Source: Pyrinomonadaceae bacterium
GTDB lineage: Bacteria > Acidobacteriota > Blastocatellia > Pyrinomonadales > Pyrinomonadaceae
Length of the DNA stretch: 64,000 nt
Assembly: GCA_014380365.1 (NCBI GenBank)
Contig: JACMJZ010000022.1
Location: 1 to 64,000 of the forward strand
Direction: 5' to 3'
Part shown: piece after piece, positions 33,332 through 42,555 of the stretch
Position numbering within the stretch: position 1 is the stretch's first letter
Layout: every line of letters begins with the position of its first letter
Made by a program: the position numbers and the translations under genes
The notes under the pieces: model-generated
The model's database searches: none
Told to the model about the DNA's origin: nothing
What the model saw: the letters and a program-made list of their open reading frames with translations, nothing else

Positions 33332-34324
33332 TCAGGAAGTACGTCTGGGATGAAGGGGTTCAGTCCCGGCCAACGACGGACGATAGGCGCAAGTACGATT
33401 TCGACCGCTTCGCTTGGCCCTGTAGAGTGCGGAGTCGGCGAGTTCCACCAACTGAATTGGATCGGTCGCGTCATCAGGAAACGCGGCCACTCCAATGCTG
33501 ATCGTTACGTGATGCGTCGACTCAGTTTCCGGCGAAGTCGTCCGACTGGCCGAAAACTTGTACGCGGCCATCGCCGCCCGCACACGTTCAGCCGCAACCA
33601 GGCCCTGGGCATAATTTGCATCGAGCAGGAACGCGGCAAACTCCTCGCCGCCAAAGCGAGACGCAACGTCACCCGCCCGCAAAGCTTCCTTGATCACCCG
33701 TCCGGTTTCTTCGAGAGTCTTGCTGCCCACCAGGTGGCCGTAGGTATCATTAACTTCCTTGAAGTGGTCCAGATCCATCATCAAAACGCAGAACGGACGG
33801 GATTCGAGGTCTGCGCGCGCCGCCTCCCGGCGGAGTTCTGAAAAGAACGACTTGCTTGTCAGCAGGCCGGTGAGCTCGTCATGCGCGATAAGCCGGTGGA
33901 TCTGCTGTTGAAATTCGCGATCGATTTCATCCAGCATATCAAAGCGAAAGAGATGATCGCCGATTACGATTTTATCGCCGTCATTAAGAACTGTTTCGTT
34001 GATGATCTCGCCGTTTACTGTGGTGCCATTGGTCGAACCCAGATCGGTGATCCGGTAAGACTCACCATCGCCGGTTTCATCTCGTTGCGTGGAAATGCGA
34101 GCGTGGAGTCGCGAGGCCCGTGAGTCGTTGAGGCGAACGTCGGCCTCAAGGGCGCGGCCGATGGTCACTTCGTCACGCTCAAGGGGGATCGGGACCGCCA
34201 TCAATTCTCCCCTTAGCGAAACCAGCGCTGGCCGGCGTTGGTGTTGATTTGTCTTTGGATTAGAAGTGACTGCAACTGACCGCGTCAGGCCCGATTCATC
34301 TTCATTGATCTTTTCACTGGGCAT
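33332..34324 (-). CDS. FHA-domain diguanylate cyclase
   Basis: A 330-residue cytosolic protein. The FHA domain (about 50-125) has the phosphothreonine-binding signature GRALEADVRL, SRLHARI and TDLGSTNGT. The GGDEF domain (about 145-315) has the active site RFGGEEF (G225-F229 core), the DLDHFKEVNDTYGH metal/GTP segment and an RxxD inhibitory site (Arg216-Asp219) five residues before GGEEF. It should make cyclic di-GMP with product feedback, recruited by a phosphoprotein. It lies upstream of pilN on the same strand (about 170 bp), so it may tune pilus function. Confidence 0.93.
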   Translation of the reverse strand: MPSEKINEDESGLTRSVAVTSNPKTNQHQRRPALVSLRGELMAVPIPLERDEVTIGRALEADVRLNDSRASRLHARISTQRDETGDGESYRITDLGSTNGTTVNGEIINETVLNDGDKIVIGDHLFRFDMLDEIDREFQQQIHRLIAHDELTGLLTSKSFFSELRREAARADLESRPFCVLMMDLDHFKEVNDTYGHLVGSKTLEETGRVIKEALRAGDVASRFGGEEFAAFLLDANYAQGLVAAERVRAAMAAYKFSASRTTSPETESTHHVTISIGVAAFPDDATDPIQLVELADSALYRAKRSGRNRTCAYRPSLAGTEPLHPRRTS

Positions 34325-34660
34325 GCAGTCCTGGCTTTGAGAACAACTAGTGACGTCGCGGCGTCCGCGTCGAACTAAAGAGTCACGATAGACTTGCAGG
34401 TATCTTATCGCGCGACTCAGGAGGTAGCAATCTCATTGTCAGATCAACCTGTCTGAACGCACGTTGCGCTCATCCCAATTAAACCTATTTCTGCGCATAG
34501 TGCCGCACGACCTAAACGCCCTTGCTTGCGCGCGGGTTATTGCCACCGAGAGGGCTGCTTGTAGCAAATCTGGCCTACTCATATAATCAAAGCTCCAAAG
34601 AAGCTCAATGACAAACCTTTCTATGATCCCCTTTAGCCAGCTACCTGGAGGAGACCCCGG
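34325..34660. other. Gap between divergent FHA-GGDEF and ribA genes
   Basis: No coding region is recognised. It contains a half copy of the AGCCC...AGGGCTC repeat family (GCCCTTGCTTGCGCGCGGGT, 34516-34543) and, near 34559-34587, a moderate promoter for ribA. The GGAGGA ribosome-binding site of ribA is at 34648-34653. Confidence 0.5.
34559..34587 (+). promoter_or_regulatory. Candidate promoter of ribA
   Basis: TATAAT (34582-34587) is a perfect -10 element. TTGTAG (34559-34564) lies 17 bp upstream as a weak -35. The position is about 75 bp before the TTG start. No FMN-riboswitch-like sequence is visible. Confidence 0.45.
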
Positions 34661-35305
34661 TTGAAAGAACAACCAACTCCCGCGTGTTCAGGGTCCACTG
34701 GAAGCCTATCCGTGGAGCAGGTAGCCGTCGCCGCACTCCCTACCGAGTGGGGAGACTTTAAAATCGCCGGTTACCGTTCGCTGGTAAGCGACGAAGAGTT
34801 TGTGGCTCTGTTCAAGGGCGAGATGCTTCGCGAGACGCCCACGCTTGTTCGCATCCATTCTCAATGTCTAACTGGCGACGTGTTCGGCTCGACGAAGTGC
34901 GACTGCGGTGCACAACTCCATCAAACAATGAAAATGATTGAGATGGAAGGCCGTGGCGCCATCGTTTACCAGCAGCAGGAAGGGCGGGGTATCGGAATAC
35001 TAAACAAGATTCGCGCCTATGCGCTGCAGGACGATGGCGCGGACACTGTAGAAGCAAATGAGCAACTCGGACTTGCGGTGGATCTGCGTGAGTATAGACA
35101 GTGTGCGGAAATCCTTTTTGACCTGGGCCTGTGCCGTGTTCGTGTCATCTCAAACAATCCGCTTAAGCTTCGCGCGCTTGAAGAAGCCGGTCTGAAAATC
35201 ATCGAACGTATATCTATCGAGGTTGCGCCCACAGAGAAAGCTGCTGGTTATCTCCGGACCAAGAAGGAAAAACTGGGACACTTACTTGAACTAAAGCGCG
35301 GCTGA
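34661..35305 (+). CDS. ribA: GTP cyclohydrolase II (riboflavin biosynthesis)
   Basis: A 214-residue enzyme opening the GTP ring to give 2,5-diamino-6-ribosylamino-4-pyrimidinone phosphate. The Zn ligands Cys69, Cys80 and Cys82 are in [22 protein letters not shown]. Next come the catalytic [18 protein letters not shown] and NEQLGL segments and [14 protein letters not shown]. It is the stand-alone form without a fused DHBP synthase. The TTG start is chosen because GGAGGA lies 7-8 nt before it and the family length fits. Other rib genes are not in the window. Confidence 0.94.
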   Translation: MKEQPTPACSGSTGSLSVEQVAVAALPTEWGDFKIAGYRSLVSDEEFVALFKGEMLRETPTLVRIHSQCLTGDVFGSTKCDCGAQLHQTMKMIEMEGRGAIVYQQQEGRGIGILNKIRAYALQDDGADTVEANEQLGLAVDLREYRQCAEILFDLGLCRVRVISNNPLKLRALEEAGLKIIERISIEVAPTEKAAGYLRTKKEKLGHLLELKRG

Positions 35306-35333
35306 GCTGTCGCCGATCGACTCGACAAAAGAA

Positions 35334-35368
35334 GAGGCCGCGATGATTGAATCGCGGCCTCATTTATT
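35334..35368 (+). terminator. Terminator after ribA, likely bidirectional
   Basis: GAGGCCGCGAT (35334-35344) pairs perfectly with ATCGCGGCCTC (35351-35361), then ATTTATTTG. It sits between convergent genes. Confidence 0.85.
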
Positions 35369-35392
35369 TGGAATGGGGATTTAAGGGGGCTG

Positions 35393-36439
35393 CTATAGTT
35401 TGCTCCTGACGTCCTTTATTGTTGCCTTTATTCGTTCCGCGTCTGCAGCTTTGGGATCCAGCTTAAGATATCTTTCCAATTCATCCGCTGCCTGTCGAGG
35501 CTTGCCTGAACTCAGATACAGCCCTCCAAGGAATTTGTGAGCCAGAGCGAGGTGATCGCCACCGTTCTTGATTGTCAGCTCAAACTCCTTTTCAGCTTCT
35601 GCGTACTGCTTGATAGTTACAAGAGTCAATCCCAGATAGTAATGAGCAATAGGATCAGTAGCGCTTAGCTTGATCGACTCACGCAGGTGGGCTTCAGCCT
35701 CAGGCAACTTTTTCAGATTGTAGAGCGCAATACCCAGATTAGCGTGTGCACGAGCATCGTTAGGCGTGATCTTTAAAAGCTCTTCCATGGAGGCAGCAAC
35801 TTTGCTCATCTCCTTTAGTATCAAGTACTGCACCCCAAGTTCACTCAGTGCGAGCGCAAACTTCGGATGAATGGCCAGGGCTGCGTTCAACTGTTCCACA
35901 GCCTTCTTGCTGTTTCCTGCACGTGCAGATTGCACGCCCTGCTTATAGTTCTCAACCGCATTCCTCGGTACGCCGGCAAACAACTTACCTTCGTCGACTT
36001 TGGGTTTGAGATGGATGTCGATCATTATTTTCTGGCCGGTGGTGGCCACCCCAATCGAGCCCGCACCTGCGCCATAGATAACCACTGACTGTCTGGACGT
36101 CTCATATTCAGCGCCGGCGTCAACAGTGATGCTGTACTCCGCGGCAGGCAAAGAGGTAAACATAAATGACCCGTCCGAATCGGTGCCCCCGCGCCGTGTG
36201 CCGACCACATTTCCCTCCAGCCTTACAATTATTCCCTGATCTGCGCCCCGTCCCGAAGGGAGGAAGACGCGGCCCTGGATCATGTGTCTGCCGCCGGACT
36301 CAGGAATACCTCGGTTAGCGCCAACTCCTTGCGCGCTGACACTGGCAGCGGAAATAACCAGAAACAAAGCAATGATCGGGACACGCGTCCGGCGAACATT
36401 GCCAACAACGAAGTGCGGACGATTCAGGGAGTAGTTCAT
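35393..36439 (-). CDS. Secreted CnaB-like/TPR protein (copy 1)
   Basis: A 348-residue protein. ATG 36439 is chosen (AAAGGA ribosome-binding site, 7-nt spacing); it gives a signal peptide (VPIIALFLVISAASVSAQG). A carboxypeptidase-regulatory/CnaB-like beta-sandwich follows (MIQGRVFLPSGRGADQGIIV, RRGGTDSDGSFMFTSLPAAEY). Then come five to six TPR units (ALALSELGVQYLILKEMSKV, ARAHANLGIALYNLKKLPEA, PIAHYYLGLTLVTIKQYAEA, LAHKFLGGLYLSSGKPRQA). Such proteins are probable periplasmic assembly factors in Acidobacteriota. It is the second of two tandem paralogues after the TonB receptor gene. Confidence 0.85.
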   Translation of the reverse strand: MNYSLNRPHFVVGNVRRTRVPIIALFLVISAASVSAQGVGANRGIPESGGRHMIQGRVFLPSGRGADQGIIVRLEGNVVGTRRGGTDSDGSFMFTSLPAAEYSITVDAGAEYETSRQSVVIYGAGAGSIGVATTGQKIMIDIHLKPKVDEGKLFAGVPRNAVENYKQGVQSARAGNSKKAVEQLNAALAIHPKFALALSELGVQYLILKEMSKVAASMEELLKITPNDARAHANLGIALYNLKKLPEAEAHLRESIKLSATDPIAHYYLGLTLVTIKQYAEAEKEFELTIKNGGDHLALAHKFLGGLYLSSGKPRQAADELERYLKLDPKAADAERIKATIKDVRSKL

Positions 36440-36491
36440 CCAAAATCCTTTCCAGGAGAGACTATGAGAGGAAGTCCGGTTCAGACCCAGA

Positions 36492-37550
36492 CTAGGGTTT
36501 ATTGCGAAGGTCAGTAATCGTAGCGCGAATCTGAGCAGCGTCGGCTGCCTTCGGTGCAAGTCTTAAGTAAGTTTCAAGCTCATCGGCTGCGCGTTTATAT
36601 TCGCGCGTTGCAATATAGACGCCGCCAAGAAAACGATGGGCCAGATTTACTTCAGGAGTGTTGAATTTCACCGCAGCTACGAGTTCCTTCTCAGCTTCGG
36701 CAAGCTTGCGCTGCATCGCCAGGGTTATCCCAAGGTACATGCGAGCTGTGGGCGCCTCACTCTTTTGCAGCGCAGCTCTGAACTGTTCTTCAGCGGGTGC
36801 GAGTTTTCTTAGGCTCAAAAGTGCGACGCCATAATGCTGTCGCAGTGGAGAGTCGTCGGGAGTTAGTTTGACAGCCGCAGCAAGGGTGTCGGCCGCCTTG
36901 ACTGGTTCGCTGGTATTCAGATACTGAACACCCAACTCGGTGAGCGCGAGAGGGAAGTTAGGATGTATCACCAGCGCAGCTTGCAGGTGTTCAATTGCCT
37001 TCTTCCTGTCGCCGGCTTGGGCCACTTCCAGCGCCTTCAAATAAAGGTCGGCAGCTGCCTTCGGGACGCTTGCCAGGGCGGCGTGGAGTACGCCAATCTT
37101 CGCGTCGGTGGGTTGCGATTTCGGCCGGAGATAAACCTGGACGGTGAATGGCCGCGAGATCGGCATGATTGCAACCGACCTCCTCGAGGAGATACTTGCC
37201 GACTCGATCGGTACCGACTCACGTGCGGTCTCATAATGTTCGCCGCCGTCAACGATGACTGTATAGTTACCCGGCCGCAAAGACTTGAAACTGAACTGAC
37301 CGTTCGCGTCTGAGAAAACGCTGAGGTCACCGGCGCCGGAACTTTCCAGCCTGACTTTCAGACGTATATCCACCCTTTGCCCCGAAGGGAAAACAAGCCG
37401 TCCCTGGATGCTGTGCCGACCGCCCGTGCCGATGCTGTCGCTGCTGCCGACCTGTGCCTGCAGGGTTGCGCAGACCGAAAGAAGGAAACCCGTCAAGAGC
37501 AAAGCAAGATATTTTAGTTTTGGCTTAGCGCCGTGGCGATGAAGAAGCAT
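36492..37550 (-). CDS. Secreted CnaB-like/TPR protein (copy 2)
   Basis: A 352-residue paralogue of the next gene, with the same order: signal peptide (LKYLALLLTGFLLSVCATLQAQ), beta-sandwich (SIQGRLVFPSGQRVDIRLKV, FSDANGQFSFKSLRPGNYTV) and TPR array (ALTELGVQYLNTSEPVKAAD, PLRQHYGVALLSLRKLAPAE, ARMYLGITLAMQRKLAEA, LAHRFLGGVYIATREYKRAA). The shared ...LELEPKAADA.RI.ATI.D.R.K ending shows recent duplication. The gap between the copies is only about 50 bp, so co-transcription is likely. Confidence 0.85.
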   Translation of the reverse strand: MLLHRHGAKPKLKYLALLLTGFLLSVCATLQAQVGSSDSIGTGGRHSIQGRLVFPSGQRVDIRLKVRLESSGAGDLSVFSDANGQFSFKSLRPGNYTVIVDGGEHYETARESVPIESASISSRRSVAIMPISRPFTVQVYLRPKSQPTDAKIGVLHAALASVPKAAADLYLKALEVAQAGDRKKAIEHLQAALVIHPNFPLALTELGVQYLNTSEPVKAADTLAAAVKLTPDDSPLRQHYGVALLSLRKLAPAEEQFRAALQKSEAPTARMYLGITLAMQRKLAEAEKELVAAVKFNTPEVNLAHRFLGGVYIATREYKRAADELETYLRLAPKAADAAQIRATITDLRNKP

Positions 37551-37630
37551 CTCGATAACTCCATTCCATTAACAGTCGGGGCGGAGGTAAAAGATCTGAT
37601 GCGAGGGGATTTGACGACCGCAGATTAACA

Positions 37631-37667
37631 TAAATAAAAAGGGGAGGCGTAGTTAACACGCCTCCCC
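37631..37667 (-). terminator. Rho-independent terminator of the TonB-receptor gene
   Basis: On the minus strand GGGGAGGCGT-gttaacta-CGCCTCCCC is followed by TTTTTATTTATG. It starts about 43 bp after the receptor stop codon. Confidence 0.9.
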
Positions 37668-37710
37668 TTCAAGCCTCTCACGCCCAAAGAGCGTGCTAGG
37701 GAAAACCAGT

Positions 37711-40700
37711 TTAGAACTGGAACTTCACGCCGAGGCGAAGCGCAGACGGGAACTGGAAGATCGTTCCACGTCCAAAGAACGGATTGTCGACCGGGGGAAT
37801 GCCCGCCGCGCCGCTGTTGATGCGGAACGTCGTGTCTTCCCTCTGGGCGCGTTGCGCGTTGGTTACGTTGAACCAGTCAACCTGGAGACGCAACTGGCGG
37901 TTTTCGCCCATTTGAATCGGGTAGTACGCGCCGAGGTCAAGCTGGTAAATCGTCGGCGTGCGGTTGCTGCCCGTAAACGGATTGATCGCCGTGCCGCGGG
38001 GCACTCCGAATCCCTCGTTGTTACCGTAGAGGGGATGCGGAATCAATTGGTCGAACGGGATTCCCGAATTGGCGCGGAACGAGGCGCTCGTCAACAGCTT
38101 GAACGGCCAGCGATAGCTGCCGTCAAATTTGAACTGATGCGGGCGGTCGTTAGGCAAGCGACCGTAAAGACCGTTGAGCAAGCTGACCAGATCGAACAGC
38201 GAAGTGATGTTCGGGTCAGACTGGCCGTTGTCGTTACGGAACAGGCCTTCGTAGTTACCGATCAGGCTGGAGTACACATAGGAAGCGATGAACTGATAAT
38301 TGTTCGTGAAACGCTTCGTGGCGGTGAACTCAAGCGCGCGATAGTAACGACGAGCTGGGCCGAAACACTGCGCCGGGAAAGGAGCAGCGGGATCGGTACT
38401 GCCAGCACAAGCCAAATCTTCCGTCGTCGGCTGACCGCTCGTGCCGGTGCGGCCGGGGTTGAAGATGAAGTAGGTATGGCCATCATCAAACGAGCCATCC
38501 TCAATCACTTCGTCCTGCGCGCGATAAATACCGCGCATGCCGATCACGAAGTCTTTCGCAGCTTCCCACTCGAAGCCGGCAGTTACGTCGTGCATTGACT
38601 GTGGCAGAAGGCCGGCATCAATTGGTGTTCGATCGCCGCCCAGATTGCCGAAATCCGCGACTGCAACAGAGCCTGCAGGTGCATTCAGCTGGTTGACGCG
38701 AATGTTGTAGTCAATCTGCTGTGAATCGCCACCGGCTCGGACGTTAAGATCGAGCGGAAGCGGCGTTTCGATGAAGCGCGCGTAGTTGACGAACAACTTG
38801 CCACGACCTTCACCAGTAAAGTCCCAGGTAAAGCCAAGGCGCGGCTGCATGTTGTGTCTGAAGCTATTCAGACTGAAGTAGGTCGTGTTTGACCCCTTCG
38901 CCTGCTGGTAGTCCCAACGCAGCCCCAGGTTCACCTGGACGTTGCGACTGACCTTGATGTCGTCCTGAATGTAGAAGCTCTCAGTGTTGGACACCGAGTA
39001 GTCACCATGGGTGTCGAGACGGAAGTCACGAACGCCGTAGGTATTGGCGATTAGGATGGGGTTCGTGATGCTCCCCAGCGAAACCGCGCCTACCGTTGAC
39101 GTCGTGTATTGTCCGGGAAACTGGCCGCCAGCAATCAGCGCTGCGGCTCGTCCCTGGATGGTAGCGTTCGGGCAAACGATATTGCCGGCAGCACCCGGGG
39201 CGACACCCTGACAGATGGCGAACGCGTTGGTCACGCGGAAGCCGTTGAAGATCCCGCTAGCAGGAGCGAGGAAGTTCCGGGTTGGACCCGTGGAATTGGT
39301 CAAGATCTTGTAACGGTTGGAGGCGTACTCGAAACCGTACTTGAGAGTGTGACTATTCCAGATATTCTGCATTCTGGCGGCAAACTCGTAACGGTTGCGG
39401 TCCTGGTTTGACTGCAAGCCCCAGCCCTGACGAACAAAGTTGCGCTGAACTCCTGTCGTGCCAAGGCCCGTGCCGTTGACATAAGACAGGAGAATACCGC
39501 CCGTCGCTGCCGGGATGGCGGTGGCCACCGGTGTCAAAACAGCGGTGCCATTGAAAAGAGCAAAGTTGTCGGTGATCAACTCGCGCGAATCCGAGCCGGG
39601 GAGCGTGTTCGCACGCTGAAGGTGGATACCGCCTGAAAACTCTCCGATGAACCGCGGATTGAAGGTCGAGTTGAGGCGAATGGCATAGTTTGAACCACCC
39701 GTCTCAGTCGTGCCGACAAAGCTATCCGGATTGCCGAAACCATTCTGACCAAACAGGAACCCTTCTTGCTTGGTGAAATCACCGAAGGTTGAAAGGGTCA
39801 GTGTGTGGTTCTGATTAACGCCCCAAGTCAACTTGCCGGCGTAGAACGGAGTCGTGACTTCGTTGTTGACGCTCCGGAGGAAAGTCTGGGTCAGGAAGAA
39901 ATTCTTGCGTCGCTGTGGATTGAAGGCGCCGAAGAACCAAAGCTTGTCCTTGACGATAGGTCCGCCAATGTCGAAGCCGGCATCAATCTCGGAGAAGCCA
40001 TCCGCAGCTGAACCAGTGAAGGGAATCGCCTCGGGCTTGACCGAGCGAACCATCGACTTAGTCGAGAAGTAAGCGAAGGCGTCACCGCGGAACGAATTAC
40101 TGCCGCTCTTGGTTACGACGTTGAAGATGCCGCCAGTGGATTTGCCATATTCGGCTCCGAAGGCGCCAGTCTTGATTTCGACTTCCTGAACAAACTCAAA
40201 GGGCAAATTCGCGCCCGAGCCACCGAAGGCAGGGTCGGAAACCGCGACGCCGTCGAGAATGTAGTTGTTCTCTGGACCGGATGATCCGCCGACCGACGGG
40301 TCACGCTCGCGGCCCGAGGAATCGCGGAGACCAGACCGAGTCACGGTTGGAGCGATCGAATAAAGCGACTGGACTGTCCGCTGGGTGGGGAAGTTTGAGA
40401 ACTGCTCTGACGAGACGTTGGTCCCGGTGGTGTTCGCGGACGTGTCGATGGCCGCGCCGGCAGTGTCAGTAATGTTCACGACGGCCGTTGCGCCGGCTGC
40501 CTGAAGGTCAACGTCAACCGTCGAAGTCGACGAGAGATTGACCTCGACATTCTCTCGGGTGAACGCGGCAAACCCACTCGCGGAGGCGATGTTTACCGCA
40601 TAACGTCCGGGCGGGAGGTTGGCGATGGAGTAAGAGCCCTGGTCGTTGGTCGTCGCCGTTTGGGCGATAATCAAGTTCGGACTAGTGACGGTCACCACGA

Positions 40701-40836
40701 CTCCCGGTACGGCTGCACCGTTGGTGTCGACGACCCTTCCTGTAATCGAACCTGTCGTTGATGACTGGGCAAAGGCACTGAGAGCCATGCACAATACAAA
40801 CATCGACAGGCCAAAAAATCGCATGCTGTTTTTCAT
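37711..40836 (-). CDS. Oar-like TonB-dependent outer-membrane receptor
   Basis: A 1041-residue outer-membrane protein. ATG 40836 gives a signal peptide (MRFFGLSMFVLCMALSAFAQ) with AAAGGA upstream. A carboxypeptidase-regulatory domain follows (GSITGRVVDTNGAAVPGVVV, TNDQGSYSIANLPPGRYAV), then a TonB plug (VQSLYSIAPTVTRSGLRDSS, NNYILDGVAVSDP, VEIKTGAFGAEYGKSTGGIF) and a large beta-barrel ending in ...ALRLGVKFQF with a C-terminal Phe. Such receptors import or secrete large ligands using TonB-ExbBD energy, and Oar homologues also act in protein export. A TonB-C-domain protein is encoded at 43154. The substrate is unknown. Confidence 0.92.
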   Translation of the reverse strand: MKNSMRFFGLSMFVLCMALSAFAQSSTTGSITGRVVDTNGAAVPGVVVTVTSPNLIIAQTATTNDQGSYSIANLPPGRYAVNIASASGFAAFTRENVEVNLSSTSTVDVDLQAAGATAVVNITDTAGAAIDTSANTTGTNVSSEQFSNFPTQRTVQSLYSIAPTVTRSGLRDSSGRERDPSVGGSSGPENNYILDGVAVSDPAFGGSGANLPFEFVQEVEIKTGAFGAEYGKSTGGIFNVVTKSGSNSFRGDAFAYFSTKSMVRSVKPEAIPFTGSAADGFSEIDAGFDIGGPIVKDKLWFFGAFNPQRRKNFFLTQTFLRSVNNEVTTPFYAGKLTWGVNQNHTLTLSTFGDFTKQEGFLFGQNGFGNPDSFVGTTETGGSNYAIRLNSTFNPRFIGEFSGGIHLQRANTLPGSDSRELITDNFALFNGTAVLTPVATAIPAATGGILLSYVNGTGLGTTGVQRNFVRQGWGLQSNQDRNRYEFAARMQNIWNSHTLKYGFEYASNRYKILTNSTGPTRNFLAPASGIFNGFRVTNAFAICQGVAPGAAGNIVCPNATIQGRAAALIAGGQFPGQYTTSTVGAVSLGSITNPILIANTYGVRDFRLDTHGDYSVSNTESFYIQDDIKVSRNVQVNLGLRWDYQQAKGSNTTYFSLNSFRHNMQPRLGFTWDFTGEGRGKLFVNYARFIETPLPLDLNVRAGGDSQQIDYNIRVNQLNAPAGSVAVADFGNLGGDRTPIDAGLLPQSMHDVTAGFEWEAAKDFVIGMRGIYRAQDEVIEDGSFDDGHTYFIFNPGRTGTSGQPTTEDLACAGSTDPAAPFPAQCFGPARRYYRALEFTATKRFTNNYQFIASYVYSSLIGNYEGLFRNDNGQSDPNITSLFDLVSLLNGLYGRLPNDRPHQFKFDGSYRWPFKLLTSASFRANSGIPFDQLIPHPLYGNNEGFGVPRGTAINPFTGSNRTPTIYQLDLGAYYPIQMGENRQLRLQVDWFNVTNAQRAQREDTTFRINSGAAGIPPVDNPFFGRGTIFQFPSALRLGVKFQF

Positions 40837-41214
40837 GCTAAATGATCCTTTCGTAATAGTGATTCCGGTTGCAACTACCGTGCGATTTGCCCCCGCTTCC
40901 CAAGTGCCGAAGCGTTCCAGAAGGGGCAATACGGTAGTAGGTTTAATTGGGTCTGGAGAAAAGTGCATAATAACGAAGGGTCATTTTGCAAGTCCTATGC
41001 CCATTGCGGAAAACTGAAGGAATCTCCGAGCCGTCAACCACTTAGCAGGCATTGCCGACCTGCCGGACTGGCTCCTAAATCCAAAAAATTGGGAAGAATC
41101 CATAAATCACAACTGCAGACCGGGGTTGTGACAGCCGTTTCCCGCGCGAGTCCCAGAGGCCTTTGCGCTACCACATTGCCTTTCGTTACTTTTGCAGGTA
41201 TTTAAGGAGCCCAA
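40837..41214. other. 378-bp divergent regulatory region (TonB receptor / HD hydrolase)
   Basis: No gene is recognised. The receptor's 5' leader contains a long imperfect hairpin: CTACCGT...TTGCCCC (40875-40893) pairs with GGGGCAA...ACGGTAG (40923-40937). The HD gene has an AAGGAG ribosome-binding site at about 41204-41209. Confidence 0.45.
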
Positions 41215-42534
41215 ATGTCTGAACGCATCTATCGCGACCCGGTCCATAACATCATTCGACTTCGCACGGATAACCACGAAGGCGAGTTGATGATGCGTTT
41301 GATCGACACTCCCGAATTTCAACGACTACGGCGTATCAAGCAGCTCGGGCTTGGACTCTACACTTATCAGGGCGCCGAGCATTCCCGGTTTACACACTCG
41401 CTGGGTGCGTTTCACCTGATGAGCCGCGTGCTTGATCGTTTTAGCGAAAAATACACCATCGACCAGGACGACCGCGCGGCGGCGCGCGCGGCTGCCCTGC
41501 TTCACGACGTGGGCCATGGATCGTTTTCTCACGTGATGGAAAAGGTGCTGGGGTTTCACCATGAGAAATGGACCGTGGAGGTTGTGCTTAGTGAGACTAC
41601 TGAGATAGGGCGGCTCTTGCGGTCTTACTCCGCGGAATTACCCTCGAAGGTTGCTGCAATTATTGAAGGCACGTTTCAGCCTGCGGCTTTGGCCCAACTC
41701 GTTTCTTCCCAGCTCGATGTGGATCGCATGGATTATTTGCTCCGCGATTCCTTGATGACCGGCGCGAAGTATGGAATCTATGATCTCGAGTGGATTATCA
41801 ACGCGCTCGCAATCGACGAAGAGAACGATCGGATATACATTGCTGCGCGGGGCCTGTACGCAGTTGAGGAGTATCTCCAGGCTCGCTACTACATGTTTCG
41901 TCAGGTCTATTTTCACCGCACGCTCAGATCGGCGGAAGCAGTGCTGAAATCTACCCTGCGTCGCGCTCTCTACCTTCTCGAAAGCGGCGCACCGGTTTGG
42001 CATGCACGGGACACTGCGTTTGAAAAAGTTTTGCGCAAGCAGTCTTTGACGGTCACCGAACATCTCGAAGTGGACGACTCGGATGTGCTTTTCCACGTCA
42101 AGCAATGGCAACGATCGGATGATCAGATTCTCAGCGATCTTAGCCGCCGCTTCACAAACAGGCGGCTCTTCAAAGCGATCGACCTCGACATGCCGGAAGC
42201 GGAACGTCCTGGCTTCCTCGAAGCTGCGCGAGATTGCGTAGCGACTGCTGGTTACGATCCGGAGTACTACTTCATCGAGGACCGTGCCAGCGACGTTCCC
42301 TATTACAATTACTACACTGCCGAAGGGGCCGAGCCGAAGAGTCGTATTTACGTTGAAGACGGATATGCGCGCACGCGTATTCGCGAAATTACTGAAGTGA
42401 GCGAAGTCGTTCGGGGGCTACAGCGGGGTTACGAGCTACACCGAGTTTGCTTCCCAGCGGAAGTGAAAACGGAGGTCTACAAGCTTTACCACGACCTGAT
42501 ACCGAGCGATCGCCAGGCAGTAGGTAGCAGGTGA
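41215..42534 (+). CDS. HD-domain phosphohydrolase (dNTP triphosphohydrolase/SAMHD1-like, YwfO type)
   Basis: A 439-residue protein. The HD superfamily signature is spread as H in [18 protein letters not shown] and HD in [19 protein letters not shown], with Asp in [16 protein letters not shown]. The start ([31 protein letters not shown]) is the typical DPVHG opening. Family members are Mn/Mg-dependent hydrolases of dNTPs. A cytosolic role in nucleotide pool control is inferred. The AAGGAG ribosome-binding site confirms the start. It is followed after 21 bp by the AhpD-like gene. Confidence 0.9.
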   Translation: MSERIYRDPVHNIIRLRTDNHEGELMMRLIDTPEFQRLRRIKQLGLGLYTYQGAEHSRFTHSLGAFHLMSRVLDRFSEKYTIDQDDRAAARAAALLHDVGHGSFSHVMEKVLGFHHEKWTVEVVLSETTEIGRLLRSYSAELPSKVAAIIEGTFQPAALAQLVSSQLDVDRMDYLLRDSLMTGAKYGIYDLEWIINALAIDEENDRIYIAARGLYAVEEYLQARYYMFRQVYFHRTLRSAEAVLKSTLRRALYLLESGAPVWHARDTAFEKVLRKQSLTVTEHLEVDDSDVLFHVKQWQRSDDQILSDLSRRFTNRRLFKAIDLDMPEAERPGFLEAARDCVATAGYDPEYYFIEDRASDVPYYNYYTAEGAEPKSRIYVEDGYARTRIREITEVSEVVRGLQRGYELHRVCFPAEVKTEVYKLYHDLIPSDRQAVGSR

Positions 42535-42555
42535 AGTAAGCAGAGCTGGATTGCG

